From NCBI RefSeq assembly GCF_008014695.1, contig NZ_VOXE01000003.1, forward strand, positions 124,001-188,000: DNA of 64,000 nucleotides, read 5' to 3'. Below the pieces are notes generated by a model that did no database searches, was not told the DNA's origin, and was given only the letters and a program-made list of their open reading frames with translations. Source of the stretch: Chryseobacterium sp. GTDB taxonomy: Bacteria; Bacteroidota; Bacteroidia; Flavobacteriales; Weeksellaceae. The translations under genes were made by a program, and so were the position numbers. Position 1 is the stretch's first letter. Every line of letters starts with the position of its first letter. Positions 1 through 7,024 of the stretch are shown piece after piece.

Positions 1-37
1 TTTTCTGATAACGCAGGAGTTATAAATAAACATACTG

Positions 38-238
38 ATGAAAAACCTGCTTAACAATTGGATGTATAATGCGGTCATCAACCTCACGGTCGGGATTTTA
101 TTTATTTTTATTGCGGACAAACAAGTTTGGTGGATGTACTTTTTTGGGTTGTTTTTTATTTTCAGAGCCATATTTAACATTGTAGGTTCTTCACAAAACG
201 ATGCGATTCCACTAAATAAAGACAAATCTCAGAATTAA
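38..238 (+). CDS. Small membrane protein, unknown function
   Basis: A 66-residue protein with two hydrophobic segments (about residues 11-28 and 31-49) separated by a short polar turn, and a polar C-terminal tail. No catalytic motif is visible. It ends 12 bases before the thioredoxin start on the same strand, so the two are probably co-transcribed. I do not recognise the family. The size and two-helix shape suggest an inner-membrane protein. Confidence 0.6.
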   Translation: MKNLLNNWMYNAVINLTVGILFIFIADKQVWWMYFFGLFFIFRAIFNIVGSSQNDAIPLNKDKSQN

Positions 239-250
239 AATTTTAAAAAT

Positions 251-550
251 ATGTCACAGAAATTTCAGGAATTGATCCAGTCTGAACGGCCGGTTTTGGT
301 GGATTTTTTTGCAACTTGGTGCGGCCCGTGCAAAGTGCAGTCGTCTGTACTTACAACGGTGAAGGAAAACATAGGAGATTTGGCAAGAATTGTCAAGATT
401 GATGTAGATCAGTTTCCCGCAATCGCTTCGGAATACGGTGTCCGCGGTGTTCCCACTTTGGCGGTTTTCAAAAACGGTGAACTGCTCTGGAAAGAAACCG
501 GCGTTCACGATGTACACACGCTGACCGGCCTGCTTAAAAGTTTTGCTTAA
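251..550 (+). CDS. Thioredoxin-family protein
   Basis: A 99-residue single-domain thioredoxin with the redox motif WCGPCK at residues 23-28 and the conserved cis-proline in the RGVPTL segment. There is no signal peptide, so it should act in the cytoplasm as a disulfide reductant. Length and motifs are those of a minimal thioredoxin. Whether it is the main thioredoxin (trxA) or a paralogue cannot be decided here. It follows a small membrane-protein gene and converges on the amidase gene. Confidence 0.9.
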   Translation: MSQKFQELIQSERPVLVDFFATWCGPCKVQSSVLTTVKENIGDLARIVKIDVDQFPAIASEYGVRGVPTLAVFKNGELLWKETGVHDVHTLTGLLKSFA

Positions 551-556
551 GTTTTT

Positions 557-1321
557 TCACTCCATAATTAAATGAAACTTATCCCGGTCATCCAAAAAAC
601 GGAATTTTTCGCGGAAGTTCGTCAGTCTCTGGACGTTGAATTCTGCCGTGATAATATTATTCTCTTTTTCTGAGACTTTAGTCCCGTCAGCAAAAAAACA
701 ACAGGAACTTTCCGCATAACGGAGTCCGTTTCCATCGGTTCCAATCCTGTTTAATCCAAAAACATAACACTGGTTTTCAATAGCGCGCGCCTTCAGAAGC
801 GAAGTCCACGCGTCAACACGCGTTTCGGGCCAGTTGGCTACATAAATAATGGCGTCATAATCATCTTCACTTCTGGAAAAAACAGGGAATCTGAGATCAT
901 AACATACCTGAAGCAGAATTCTCCAGCCCTCAAATTCAACAATTACCCTTTCATTTCCTTTAGAATAAATCCTGTCTTCACCGGAATAGGAAAAAAGATG
1001 TCTTTTGTCGTATTGATGATATTTCCCATCAGGTTCAACAAAATAAAAACGGTTGAAAAATTTTCCGTTTTCAGAGACTGAAACACTTCCGCAAACAGCT
1101 GTGTTCCTTTTTTTTGAAAAATCCTTCATCCACAAAAGGGTTTCTTTATTCCGGTCCGCAATTTCCTCAGCATCCATGCAGAAACCGGTCGAAAACATTT
1201 CGGGGAGGATGAATAAATCGGTTTCAACAACTGCAAACTCAGAACTGATTTTTTCGAAATTCTTTTCTCTGTTTTTCCAGCTAATGTCAAGATTAAGTCC
1301 TGAAACTCGTAAATTTTTCAT
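557..1321 (-). CDS. Nitrilase-family amidohydrolase (omega-amidase/YafV-like)
   Basis: The carbon-nitrogen hydrolase triad is visible: Glu in LPEMFSTGF (about residue 41), Lys in YDKRHLF (about 106) and Cys in QVCYDLRFP (about 140). The short length and the QVCYDLRFP form match omega-amidase/YafV proteins, which hydrolyse alpha-ketoglutaramate or alpha-ketosuccinamate, and not aliphatic nitrilases. I place the start at the internal Met (MKNLRVSGLN), where family members normally begin. An in-frame Met 30 bases upstream is possible. The exact substrate is inferred. Confidence 0.8.
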   Translation of the reverse strand: MKNLRVSGLNLDISWKNREKNFEKISSEFAVVETDLFILPEMFSTGFCMDAEEIADRNKETLLWMKDFSKKRNTAVCGSVSVSENGKFFNRFYFVEPDGKYHQYDKRHLFSYSGEDRIYSKGNERVIVEFEGWRILLQVCYDLRFPVFSRSEDDYDAIIYVANWPETRVDAWTSLLKARAIENQCYVFGLNRIGTDGNGLRYAESSCCFFADGTKVSEKENNIITAEFNVQRLTNFREKFRFLDDRDKFHLIME

Positions 1322-1418
1322 AAAAATTGAAGATTGGTGGGCTTTGATCATACGAAATTACGGAAAATGTACGTTACTAAGTTTGTTACACATCTATTGA
1401 TTATTAAAAATTAAAAAA

Positions 1419-1859
1419 ATGAAGAAACTATTTTTCGCTTTCTCTATTTTATTTGCCGGCAGCATGCTTTCAGCACAGGCTTGGACCGGAAAAGGCGACC
1501 AGAAAGTTCAGGCAGGTTTAAATGCGTGGGGTTACGGAACCGGGCTTACCGGCACTTATGATTACGGACTCTCGAATCTGGTATCAGTCGGTGCAGGTCT
1601 TAACATTTATTTCGACGGGTACCGCAATAATGATATCGACAATAATATTTTTGCCTTTGGAAGGGTTAATTTTCACCTTCAGGATGCACTGCAGCTCCCG
1701 GAAAAGTGGGATGTTTATCCCGGAGTTGATCTGGGCGTTCTCGGCAGGGATTTCGGAATCGGCGTGCACATCGGAGCCCGGTACTTTTTTACCGAAAAAT
1801 GGGGTGCTTTTGCAGAAGTCGGCAACAACGGCAGTTTAGGCGTTTCTTTTAATTTTTAA
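1419..1859 (+). CDS. DUF6646-type outer-membrane protein
   Basis: A 146-residue protein with a signal peptide (residues 1-19, ending ...SAQA), followed by GKGDQKVQAG and alternating beta strands ending in Phe, as in small outer-membrane barrels. A second copy of the same family lies at 25454-25969 and shares the GDxKVQ start, the DVYPGxDLG block and the HIGAR block. The function is unknown. Family members are found in Flavobacteria. Confidence 0.75.
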   Translation: MKKLFFAFSILFAGSMLSAQAWTGKGDQKVQAGLNAWGYGTGLTGTYDYGLSNLVSVGAGLNIYFDGYRNNDIDNNIFAFGRVNFHLQDALQLPEKWDVYPGVDLGVLGRDFGIGVHIGARYFFTEKWGAFAEVGNNGSLGVSFNF

Positions 1860-1878
1860 AGGATTTAAAATCAGACAG

Positions 1879-1906
1879 AAGGTTCTCGAATTGAGGACCT
1901 TTTTTA
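1879..1906 (+). terminator. Intrinsic terminator after the DUF6646 gene
   Basis: A 9-bp stem (AAGGTTCTC with GAGGACCTT, one G-U pair) with a 5-base loop, followed directly by a T run. It lies 20 bases after the stop codon. Confidence 0.75.
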
Positions 1907-1937
1907 TTTGGCATGCTTTTGATAATTCGTATCTTCG
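1907..1937 (+). promoter_or_regulatory. Bacteroidota-type promoter of rseP
   Basis: TTTG at 1907-1910, a 19-base spacer and TATCTTCG at 1930-1937, close to the TTTG-N19-TAnnTTTG consensus. It sits 27 bases before the rseP start codon. Confidence 0.55.
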
Positions 1938-1963
1938 CAAATCTTTAATTTTAAACAGAATAA

Positions 1964-3301
1964 ATGACATTCATTCAATTATTTCAATTCATCCTCAGCA
2001 TATCAATTTTGGTGGTTCTGCATGAATTAGGACATTTTATACCGGCCAAATATTTCAAGACCAGGGTTGAAAAATTCTATCTCTTTTTCGATCCGTGGTT
2101 TTCGATCGCTAAGAAGAAAATCGGTGGTACCGAATACGGAATCGGCTGGCTTCCTTTTGGCGGCTATGTAAAAATCGCCGGAATGGTGGACGAAAGCATG
2201 GACACCGAACAGCTTAAAAAACCGGCAGAGCCTTGGGAATTCCGCAGCAAACCGGCGTGGCAGCGACTCATCATCATGATGGGCGGTGTTACTGTAAACT
2301 TTTTTCTGGCGTGGATCATCTATTCCTCTTTAAGTTATTTTAAAGGCGAAACTTTCCACGATAATACAAAATTCACAGACGGAATTTCAGTAAGTGATGC
2401 CGGACGGAAAATGGGTCTCCAAACGGGCGATAAAATCCTCCGTATTGACGGAAAACCGGCCGAAAGAATGGAAACTTCCACCATCAACATGCTTTTTGCC
2501 GATGAGGTAACTGTTGAAAGAAACGGAAAAGAAGTCACCTTCCCGATCAACGAAAACGGTGTTGCCGATGTATTGGCAGAGAACGAGGCGAAACTGTATT
2601 TCTCTCACCGTTACCCAACAGTTATCGACAGCCTTGTTCCGACAGGTACAGCAAAGGCTGCCGGAATTTTAAGAGGCGATAAAATTGTTGGAATCAACGG
2701 CAAACCTATCCGCTACTTTGATGAACTTACTGCACAACTGCCTCAATACAAAAATAAGAATATCACACTTGACATCTTGCGAAATAATGTTCCCCGGCAA
2801 ATAGTCTTGAAAGCTGACGCTGCGGGAAAAATCGGTTTCTCACCGGACCAAAAGGTAGCGCTAAATGAATTCGACAAATCAGAGGTTACAAAAAATTATA
2901 CCGTATTAGAAGCAATTCCAAGAGGTTTGACCAGAACCGTTGATGTGTTGACGATGCAGATTAAACAGTTTAAAATCGTCTTCAACACTACGACGAAAGG
3001 TTATAAAAAAGTGGGGGGCCCGATCGCCATCATCAAACAAATGCCGACAACCATTGATTGGGAGCGTTTCTGGAGCTTCACGGCCATGTTTTCGGTATGG
3101 CTGGCTTTCCTTAACCTGATTCCGATTCCGGGATTAGATGGCGGACATGTCGTGTTTACATTATGGGAAATGATTACCGGCAAGCCGGTTCCACAGAAAG
3201 TCCTGGAAAACGCTCAGATGATTGGCGTTGTTTTCCTGCTTGGACTGATGGTTCTGATCTTCGGAAATGATATTTTAAAATGGGTAACAGGAAAATTTTA
3301 A
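1964..3301 (+). CDS. rseP: RIP site-2 metalloprotease RseP
   Basis: A 445-residue polytopic zinc protease of regulated intramembrane proteolysis. The first membrane segment holds the metal-binding HELGH at residues 20-24. Two PDZ-like stretches follow (about 130-210 and 215-290). The C-terminal membrane segment carries PIPGLDGGH, whose Asp is the third zinc ligand. It cleaves membrane-bound anti-sigma factors or signal-peptide remnants within the inner membrane. It has its own promoter and is followed by tRNA-Asn. Confidence 0.92.
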   Translation: MTFIQLFQFILSISILVVLHELGHFIPAKYFKTRVEKFYLFFDPWFSIAKKKIGGTEYGIGWLPFGGYVKIAGMVDESMDTEQLKKPAEPWEFRSKPAWQRLIIMMGGVTVNFFLAWIIYSSLSYFKGETFHDNTKFTDGISVSDAGRKMGLQTGDKILRIDGKPAERMETSTINMLFADEVTVERNGKEVTFPINENGVADVLAENEAKLYFSHRYPTVIDSLVPTGTAKAAGILRGDKIVGINGKPIRYFDELTAQLPQYKNKNITLDILRNNVPRQIVLKADAAGKIGFSPDQKVALNEFDKSEVTKNYTVLEAIPRGLTRTVDVLTMQIKQFKIVFNTTTKGYKKVGGPIAIIKQMPTTIDWERFWSFTAMFSVWLAFLNLIPIPGLDGGHVVFTLWEMITGKPVPQKVLENAQMIGVVFLLGLMVLIFGNDILKWVTGKF

Positions 3302-3318
3302 AAATTTTCAGAAAATAC

Positions 3319-3349
3319 TTTGGCGGGAGTAAAAAAGTTTTTATATTTG
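3319..3349 (+). promoter_or_regulatory. Promoter of tRNA-Asn
   Basis: TTTG at 3319-3322, a 19-base spacer and TATATTTG at 3342-3349 give a perfect match to the Bacteroidota housekeeping promoter. The start point would be about 3355, some 20 bases before the tRNA. It is host sequence, outside the mobile element. Confidence 0.75.
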
Positions 3350-3375
3350 CAGACGCTTAAAGCGAAAGACAACAC

Positions 3376-3449
3376 TCCTCTTTAGCTCAGTTGGTTAGAG
3401 CATCTGACTGTTAATCAGAGGGTCCTTGGTTCGAGCCCAAGAAGAGGAG
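3376..3449 (+). tRNA. tRNA-Asn (GTT)
   Basis: A 74-nt cloverleaf: acceptor stem TCCTCTT/AAGAGGA, D-loop with AGTTGGTTAGA, anticodon arm TCTGA-CTGTTAA-TCAGA with anticodon GTT, T-arm with GGTTCGAGCCC, and discriminator G. CCA is not encoded. The 3' part from the anticodon stem on is duplicated at 16966-17015, so this gene is the attachment site of the element. The gene is rebuilt intact after integration. Confidence 0.95.
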
Positions 3450-3452
3450 CAA
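3403..3452 (+). repeat. attL: 50-bp direct repeat in tRNA-Asn
   Basis: A 50-bp stretch from the anticodon stem to two bases past the tRNA 3' end, identical to 16966-17015. The flanking bases differ on both sides. This is the usual result of tyrosine-recombinase integration into a tRNA 3' end. Confidence 0.93.
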
Positions 3453-3460
3453 TGTTAATC

Positions 3461-3492
3461 AAGCACTTACAGTAAATGTAGGTGCTTTTTTC
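3461..3492 (+). terminator. Element-supplied terminator for tRNA-Asn
   Basis: A 10-bp stem (3461-3470 with 3478-3487, two G-T pairs) with a 7-base loop and a T run. It lies 11 bases after the tRNA inside the element and replaces the native terminator, which now sits at 17014-17046. Confidence 0.7.
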
Positions 3493-3841
3493 TTTTACGC
3501 ATTAATACAAAAATTAACACAAATATTGTTATCGAACATGTAATCGATTGAGGAACAGCTAATTGTGTAATTAATTGGTTTTCAATGCTTTAGAGTTGAT
3601 ATATGTTTTTGTTTTTTTTTAATCTTTTTTAAAATGTCACCATTTTCACCACTTTCACCACTATTATTAACAAAAGACTTCTATAAAGGATGTAATCTTT
3701 GATTGTCAGCGCGTTACCCTTCGTAAAAAAATCTACCTATTAGGTTTAAATGTTTTCTTACTTCATCCTTTTTGGAAAGTTGATGGTGTATGATTGTACT
3801 CATTTTTAAGTAAACTTTTTAGATTAGTGTTCTTCGATACC
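3493..3841. other. AT-rich left end of the element without a gene
   Basis: No convincing gene is present. It contains the left copy of the 52-bp inverted repeat (3614-3665). A 22-codon reading frame starts at 3634 inside that repeat (MSPFSPLSPL...) and stops at 3702. Its period-3 peptide is better explained by the 9-bp DNA period. Confidence 0.5.
3614..3665 (+). repeat. Left copy of perfect 52-bp inverted repeat with TCACCA iterons
   Basis: This is the exact reverse complement of 15429-15480. It contains a T-rich/A-rich block and then three TCACCA units at 9-bp spacing (TGGTGA on the other strand). In the circular form of the element, the two copies would bracket the integrase gene plus the att site. 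The units recall the GGTGA-type iterons bound by the P4 alpha primase-helicase, but this is only an analogy. Confidence 0.9.
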
Positions 3842-3867
3842 ATAAAAGCGGAAATTTCCGCTTTTAT
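3842..3867. repeat. Perfect 26-bp palindrome
   Basis: A perfect palindrome with arms ATAAAAGCGGAAA and TTTCCGCTTTTAT. It could be a bidirectional terminator, since the hairpin is followed by TTTT on both strands, or a protein-binding site. It is directly followed by another palindrome. Confidence 0.8.
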
Positions 3868-3888
3868 AATATCACCATTGGTGATATT
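3868..3888. repeat. 21-bp palindrome containing TCACCA/TGGTGA
   Basis: Arms AATATCACCA and TGGTGATATT around one central base. It carries the same TCACCA unit found three times in the nearby 52-bp inverted repeat, here as an inverted pair. This suggests a binding site of the same element protein. Confidence 0.75.
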
Positions 3889-4063
3889 TAGAATTAGCTC
3901 AGGTTGAAATACCGCTGTACAATTTGTGCAACCCTCACCCTAAGTGTGAACGGCAAACGAATGGCTTACCATTCCTTAATCAGACCCGCGATATAATGAG
4001 ATATTATTGTGTCTTGATTGAACTTCGATAATTCCACTTAGCTTTATTTCAATAAATATCAAT
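3889..4063 (+). promoter_or_regulatory. Structured leader or candidate ncRNA upstream of the Abi_2 gene
   Basis: The 175 bases before the Abi_2 gene have no gene but several possible stems: GGTT with AACC around an inner TGTAC/GTGCA hairpin, TCAC with GTGA, and a 6-bp stem GAATGG/CCATTC with loop CTTA near 3960-3975. Nothing here matches a family I can name. I see no clear TAnnTTTG box for the Abi_2 gene itself. Confidence 0.35.
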
Positions 4064-4981
4064 ATGTTTGTAAAAACTAGTAAACCAATGGGTAAAGTAG
4101 CAACTACAATTGAGGATCAAATTAAACGCCTGGAGGAAAGGGGAATGAACTTAGATATGCCAAATGAAAAAATAAAGGAAGTTTTATTAGATATTGGATA
4201 CTACAGATTAGGCTTTTATTGGCATCCCTTCGAAGTTGACACCTCAGCCAAAGAAAGAATCCATAATTTCCGAGATGGGACAAAATTCTCAACAATACTC
4301 GAGTTATACTATTTGGATGTAGATCTTAGACATCTGCTCATAAGGTTTATAAATAGAATTGAGGTGAACTTTAGGACGAAATTAGTTTATTATGTCTCAA
4401 ATAAATTTCGAAGTAGCCCCACATGGTTTGTAGATCCAAAAGTTATGTCAAGGGATTTTATTGCAAATTTCGACAGTTACTACAGTGATGACTTTAAAAA
4501 AACAAAAGTTTTAAAATTGCACCACAAACGGAACATAAATGATAAATACGCACCAGCTTGGAAAACCTTAGAATATTTTACATTCGGCACTAATTTAAAA
4601 ATTTACAAATGTCTTTTAGATAAAGAAATTCAGGAAAGAATTTCAAAATTATACAATGTTAATGATACTACGAAATTTATCAAGATTTTGGAAACTATAG
4701 TATTTGTACGAAACTATTGTGCCCACAGCGGAGTAATGTTCGACCTTAGAAATACATATGGGATACCTATTTTACCGGACTATAATTTCAATAATAATGA
4801 CCGACATTGCCTTGATTCTTGCATGAAGGTTATCATCTTTATTCTTAGTCAAATATCTCCTAATAGATCATCAGAACTTATTGATTCTTTGGAAAATTTA
4901 TTATTACTTTATAGTAAAAAAGACTCAACAATAAATGACATCATAGAAAAGAAAATAAATTTTATTTATAGTAAAACTTAA
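4064..4981 (+). CDS. Abi_2 family abortive-infection protein (AbiD/AbiF type)
   Basis: A 305-residue protein with Abi_2 hallmarks: an N-terminal QIKRLEERGM helix, a GYYRLGFYWHPF block (about 45-56), NRIEVNFRTKL (about 97-107), PAWKTLEYFTFGT (about 164-176) and RNYCAH at 216-221. The last is the R-x4-H motif of HEPN-type RNases. Abi_2 proteins protect Lactococcus and other hosts from phage, probably by RNA cleavage that stops growth. It is the cargo gene nearest attL and is low in GC. A short promoter-terminator unit follows it directly. The target and trigger are unknown. An alternative ATG lies 24 bases downstream. Confidence 0.88.
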   Translation: MFVKTSKPMGKVATTIEDQIKRLEERGMNLDMPNEKIKEVLLDIGYYRLGFYWHPFEVDTSAKERIHNFRDGTKFSTILELYYLDVDLRHLLIRFINRIEVNFRTKLVYYVSNKFRSSPTWFVDPKVMSRDFIANFDSYYSDDFKKTKVLKLHHKRNINDKYAPAWKTLEYFTFGTNLKIYKCLLDKEIQERISKLYNVNDTTKFIKILETIVFVRNYCAHSGVMFDLRNTYGIPILPDYNFNNNDRHCLDSCMKVIIFILSQISPNRSSELIDSLENLLLLYSKKDSTINDIIEKKINFIYSKT

Positions 4982-4987
4982 AAAAAA

Positions 4988-5019
4988 GTTTTTTCGTGTA
5001 GAAATAATTTCTACCTTTG
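4988..5019 (+). promoter_or_regulatory. Orphan promoter after the Abi_2 gene
   Basis: TACCTTTG at 5012-5019 is a perfect TAnnTTTG box. A T-rich element lies about 20 bases upstream (4988-4994, TTT in place of TTG). It points right into 90 bases with no gene that end in a strong terminator. Confidence 0.6.
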
Positions 5020-5024
5020 CAGAA

Positions 5025-5107
5025 CAAAAGTGTCCCACTATTCATTTATGCTTTAGTGCTGCACTATAAAAAAATGATTTTAACCTCAGTTTTTCTGAGG
5101 TTTTTTA
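5025..5107 (+). ncRNA. Candidate small RNA next to the Abi_2 gene
   Basis: A predicted transcript of about 83 nt from an orphan promoter to an intrinsic terminator. It has two small hairpins, AGTG-tcc-CACT (5029-5039) and TAGTG-ctg-CACTA (5054-5066). Their arms can also pair with each other, which would allow two alternative folds. The 3' terminator stem is 8 bp. It contains no useful reading frame. Its place directly behind an Abi_2 gene makes a role as antitoxin, guide or regulator of that protein plausible but unproven. I recall reports of ncRNAs linked to Abi_2/AbiF genes but cannot check for a match. Confidence 0.5.
5082..5107 (+). terminator. Intrinsic terminator of the Abi_2-adjacent transcript
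   Basis: Stem AACCTCAG/CTGAGGTT with a TTTTT loop, followed by TTTT and an AT-rich tail. On the other strand it could also end the leftward gene at 5141-5371. Confidence 0.8.
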
Positions 5108-5140
5108 TTTGTGCATGCCTAAATATTTGTAGTGATCATT

Positions 5141-5371
5141 TTATTGTTCAAAAAGGTAAAATCCACATTTATGCTGCTGCTCCTTTATAGCCACACCGCA
5201 CTCGACTAATACATCTACTGAAAGATTGATAATATTTCGGTCCGCCGGGAATTTGGCCATAAGCTCGGAATAATCCAACAAAATTTCTTTGGAAGGTGTA
5301 GACCTATTATTATATAAATACATTAATAAAGGATCTTCCTCGATTGATGTAAAAAATTCTTCGTGATTCAT
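5141..5371 (-). CDS. Hypothetical protein of the element, 76 aa
   Basis: A 76-residue acidic protein without membrane segments. It looks like a small helical bundle with a SELMAKFPADRNIINLSVDVLVECG core. I do not recognise the family. It is transcribed leftward toward the Abi_2 gene and is separated from the leftward cluster by a region holding a broken gene. Codon use looks normal. Confidence 0.5.
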   Translation of the reverse strand: MNHEEFFTSIEEDPLLMYLYNNRSTPSKEILLDYSELMAKFPADRNIINLSVDVLVECGVAIKEQQHKCGFYLFEQ

Positions 5372-5545
5372 TTCTATATTATTTTATTTCGTTAATCTCT
5401 AATATAATGAAATCAAATCATTTTTGCAATTTTTCATTGCCTTTTTGTAATTGACAATGCTACCGCTTGCGTTGTGCTGGACGTTACGAGCGTCGGATAA
5501 GACTAATTTTTAAATAGCAAGAGAAAAATAAACATCTTGGTAATA
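5372..5545. other. Intergenic stretch without a gene
   Basis: Mostly AT-rich, with one GC-rich island at about 5460-5495 containing an inverted GACG/CGTC pair. No reading frame, promoter or terminator that I can support. Confidence 0.4.
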
Positions 5546-5841
5546 CTACTATTTTCCCAAAAAATGACCCACATACCCCAAAATTGGTGTATGAAAATTG
5601 TCCGTTTTTCAAAAAGATATGAAATACTCTCGGCTTAATCTGAATTCCGATATTATAAAAGTGCAAATCTGCAGGTTTACGAAATTGCAAGCTGTTTTAA
5701 ACCACATATAGATCAGGGGAAAACTTTCTACAATTGGTATAATAGACTTTTTGATATGATTGTCAAAAACTTGCTAAGTTTCGGTAAATGCGAGAATTGT
5801 CGTTTTTATGTGACCGTCCTTATTTCATCTACTCATTTTTG
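5546..5841 (+). pseudogene. Decayed gene fragment, frameshifted
   Basis: Two protein-like stretches lie in different frames. 5546-5619 reads ...FPKNDPHTPKLVYENCPF..., and about 5644-5841 reads ...SANLQVYEIASCFKPHID...KCENCRFYVTV... before a stop. Between them a third frame gives MKYSRLNLNS, so at least one shift separates the pieces. Composition is protein-like, with a CxxC pair near the end. No start or full-length frame exists. I do not know the parent family. It may be a remnant of earlier cargo. Confidence 0.35.
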
Positions 5842-5916
5842 AGTAAAACTTGACTCGGATAACGACTCTTTTTAGAAGTGGGATTTTACCACTACTGAAA
5901 ATAAGTAGGAAAAATC

Positions 5917-6099
5917 TTATCGCAGTGCGATCTTCCGTGCCAGGACTCCTAATGCGTCTTTCTTCGCCTTTCGGCGGGCAGCGGAGACTCCCACATCTTC
6001 ACCGCCCTTTTGCTCTTTGGAAGCGTTCTTTTCGTGCAGATACCGGTAGATGTGTTCAATCGGGATCGCATCCAATATTTTAAAAGAAGAAGTTTTCAT
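5917..6099 (-). CDS. Small basic hypothetical protein, 60 aa
   Basis: A 60-residue Lys/Arg-rich protein, probably helical, with an AARRKAKKDALG stretch. It is the last gene of a leftward run of small genes, with its start 3 bases after the stop of the gene at 6103-6261. The basic charge could mean nucleic-acid binding, but no family is recognised. Confidence 0.5.
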   Translation of the reverse strand: MKTSSFKILDAIPIEHIYRYLHEKNASKEQKGGEDVGVSAARRKAKKDALGVLARKIALR

Positions 6100-6102
6100 A
6101 AA

Positions 6103-6261
6103 TTATTTGGTTTTGATATAAGCGATGGCCTGCCGGATCTTTTCTTTTTTTGACAGTTTCTTTTCTTCCACGCCTGCAAGCGTTGTTTTACATAATTTAA
6201 CTTTAAGATGATCCGGCAGCCTCGCTAAAAATTCCTTTGCTATGATGTAATCAGGATTCAT
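6103..6261 (-). CDS. Small hypothetical protein, 52 aa
   Basis: I start this at MNPDYIIAKEF because the longer frame to 6309 would run through the terminator of the preceding gene. It is a short basic protein with a KKLSKKEKIRQAIAYI helix. It belongs to the same leftward run as its neighbours. Function unknown. Confidence 0.5.
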   Translation of the reverse strand: MNPDYIIAKEFLARLPDHLKVKLCKTTLAGVEEKKLSKKEKIRQAIAYIKTK

Positions 6262-6287
6262 GGCTAATATATTGATTAATGTAAAGT

Positions 6288-6320
6288 TAATAAAAAAAAC
6301 CGCTCTCATTTAGCGGCTTA
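6288..6320 (-). terminator. Intrinsic terminator within the leftward small-gene run
   Basis: On the minus strand, CCGCT-aaatgag-AGCGG followed by a run of eight Ts. It lies after the gene at 6342-6632 and before the start at 6261, so the last two small genes may need read-through or their own promoter. Confidence 0.65.
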
Positions 6321-6341
6321 ATTATTTCCAAGAACCTTGAT

Positions 6342-6632
6342 TTACAATCCCAGTTTATTGATATGCAAAAACTCGTTTATCTCTCTGAATACATAGCTGA
6401 GGTTATCGTACTGCATAAAAACTTTATTTTGTTGCTGATCATTTAATTTTCTGAAGTCCTTACTCTTCACGTAAACGCGGAACCAATTAAAATAACTGAG
6501 ATCAATCGAACTACCTTCCAGGTCTTGAAAGTTAGAACTGAAATCAGATAATGTCTTTATTAAATTTTCTAATTTGCTGCGGTCCATCGCCTCTATTATT
6601 TCATGATCAGATATAAATTCTGTATTTTCCAT
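6342..6632 (-). CDS. Hypothetical protein of the element, 96 aa
   Basis: A 96-residue acidic, probably all-helical protein, with motifs such as HEIIEAMDRSKLENLIKTL and NWFRVYVKS. No recognised family. It is part of the leftward early-type operon that starts at 7579, opposite the repressor gene. In satellites this position often holds modulators of the helper phage, but nothing in the sequence shows that here. Confidence 0.6.
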   Translation of the reverse strand: MENTEFISDHEIIEAMDRSKLENLIKTLSDFSSNFQDLEGSSIDLSYFNWFRVYVKSKDFRKLNDQQQNKVFMQYDNLSYVFREINEFLHINKLGL

Positions 6633-6673
6633 TTTAAATATTTTTGTGGTGGTATTTTGTTGACTTGATTTCT

Positions 6674-7006
6674 TTATTCAGCAGTTGAATGAAGGAGTTT
6701 TCCCTTTTGAAGTTCTCTGATTTCACCTTCTACATTAAAGAATGGCTGCAGGTTAGTTACAGTGAGTTCTGCAAGATTGTTTATTTCAAAACTAATTAGC
6801 CTAATTTCTTCCATAGCTGCCTTGTGATACTCTAGTTCGCGGCTGTCATCCGTGAGACTTTGATCTTCCAAATTATCAACGTTTGTTACTATTGTTTTGC
6901 TCAGTCTGTCTATCGTTTTTAACAGCAGTTCAATTTGATTTACTTTGGATTCGGAAAACTGCTGTGTTAAATTTTCTGTATTTGCGTTTGTGGTAGGGTA
7001 TTGCAT
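6674..7006 (-). CDS. Hypothetical coiled-coil-like protein, 110 aa
   Basis: A 110-residue acidic protein, Gln/Asn-rich at the N terminus, then heptad-like helices (VNQIELLLKTIDRLSKTIV... and AAMEEIRLISFEINNLAELTV). No recognised family. It sits 18 bases after the stop of the gene at 7025-7342 in the same leftward run. Confidence 0.6.
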   Translation of the reverse strand: MQYPTTNANTENLTQQFSESKVNQIELLLKTIDRLSKTIVTNVDNLEDQSLTDDSRELEYHKAAMEEIRLISFEINNLAELTVTNLQPFFNVEGEIRELQKGKLLHSTAE

Positions 7007-7024
7007 AATATTACATATTAAAGA

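Noticed and set aside
3634-3702. 22-codon frame MSPFSPLSPL... inside the 52-bp repeat, with a similar frame in the right copy
   Set aside because: The Ser-Pro period of three residues follows directly from the 9-bp DNA period. Both frames end soon after the repeat in unrelated sequence.
5455-5500. GC-rich island resembling an integron attC site
   Set aside because: The core GTTRRRY site is not matched, no opposite core is present, and no integron integrase is near.
5484-5690. 68-codon minus-strand reading frame
   Set aside because: It runs antisense to the protein-like pseudogene fragments and has an unusual composition. No start context or neighbours support it.
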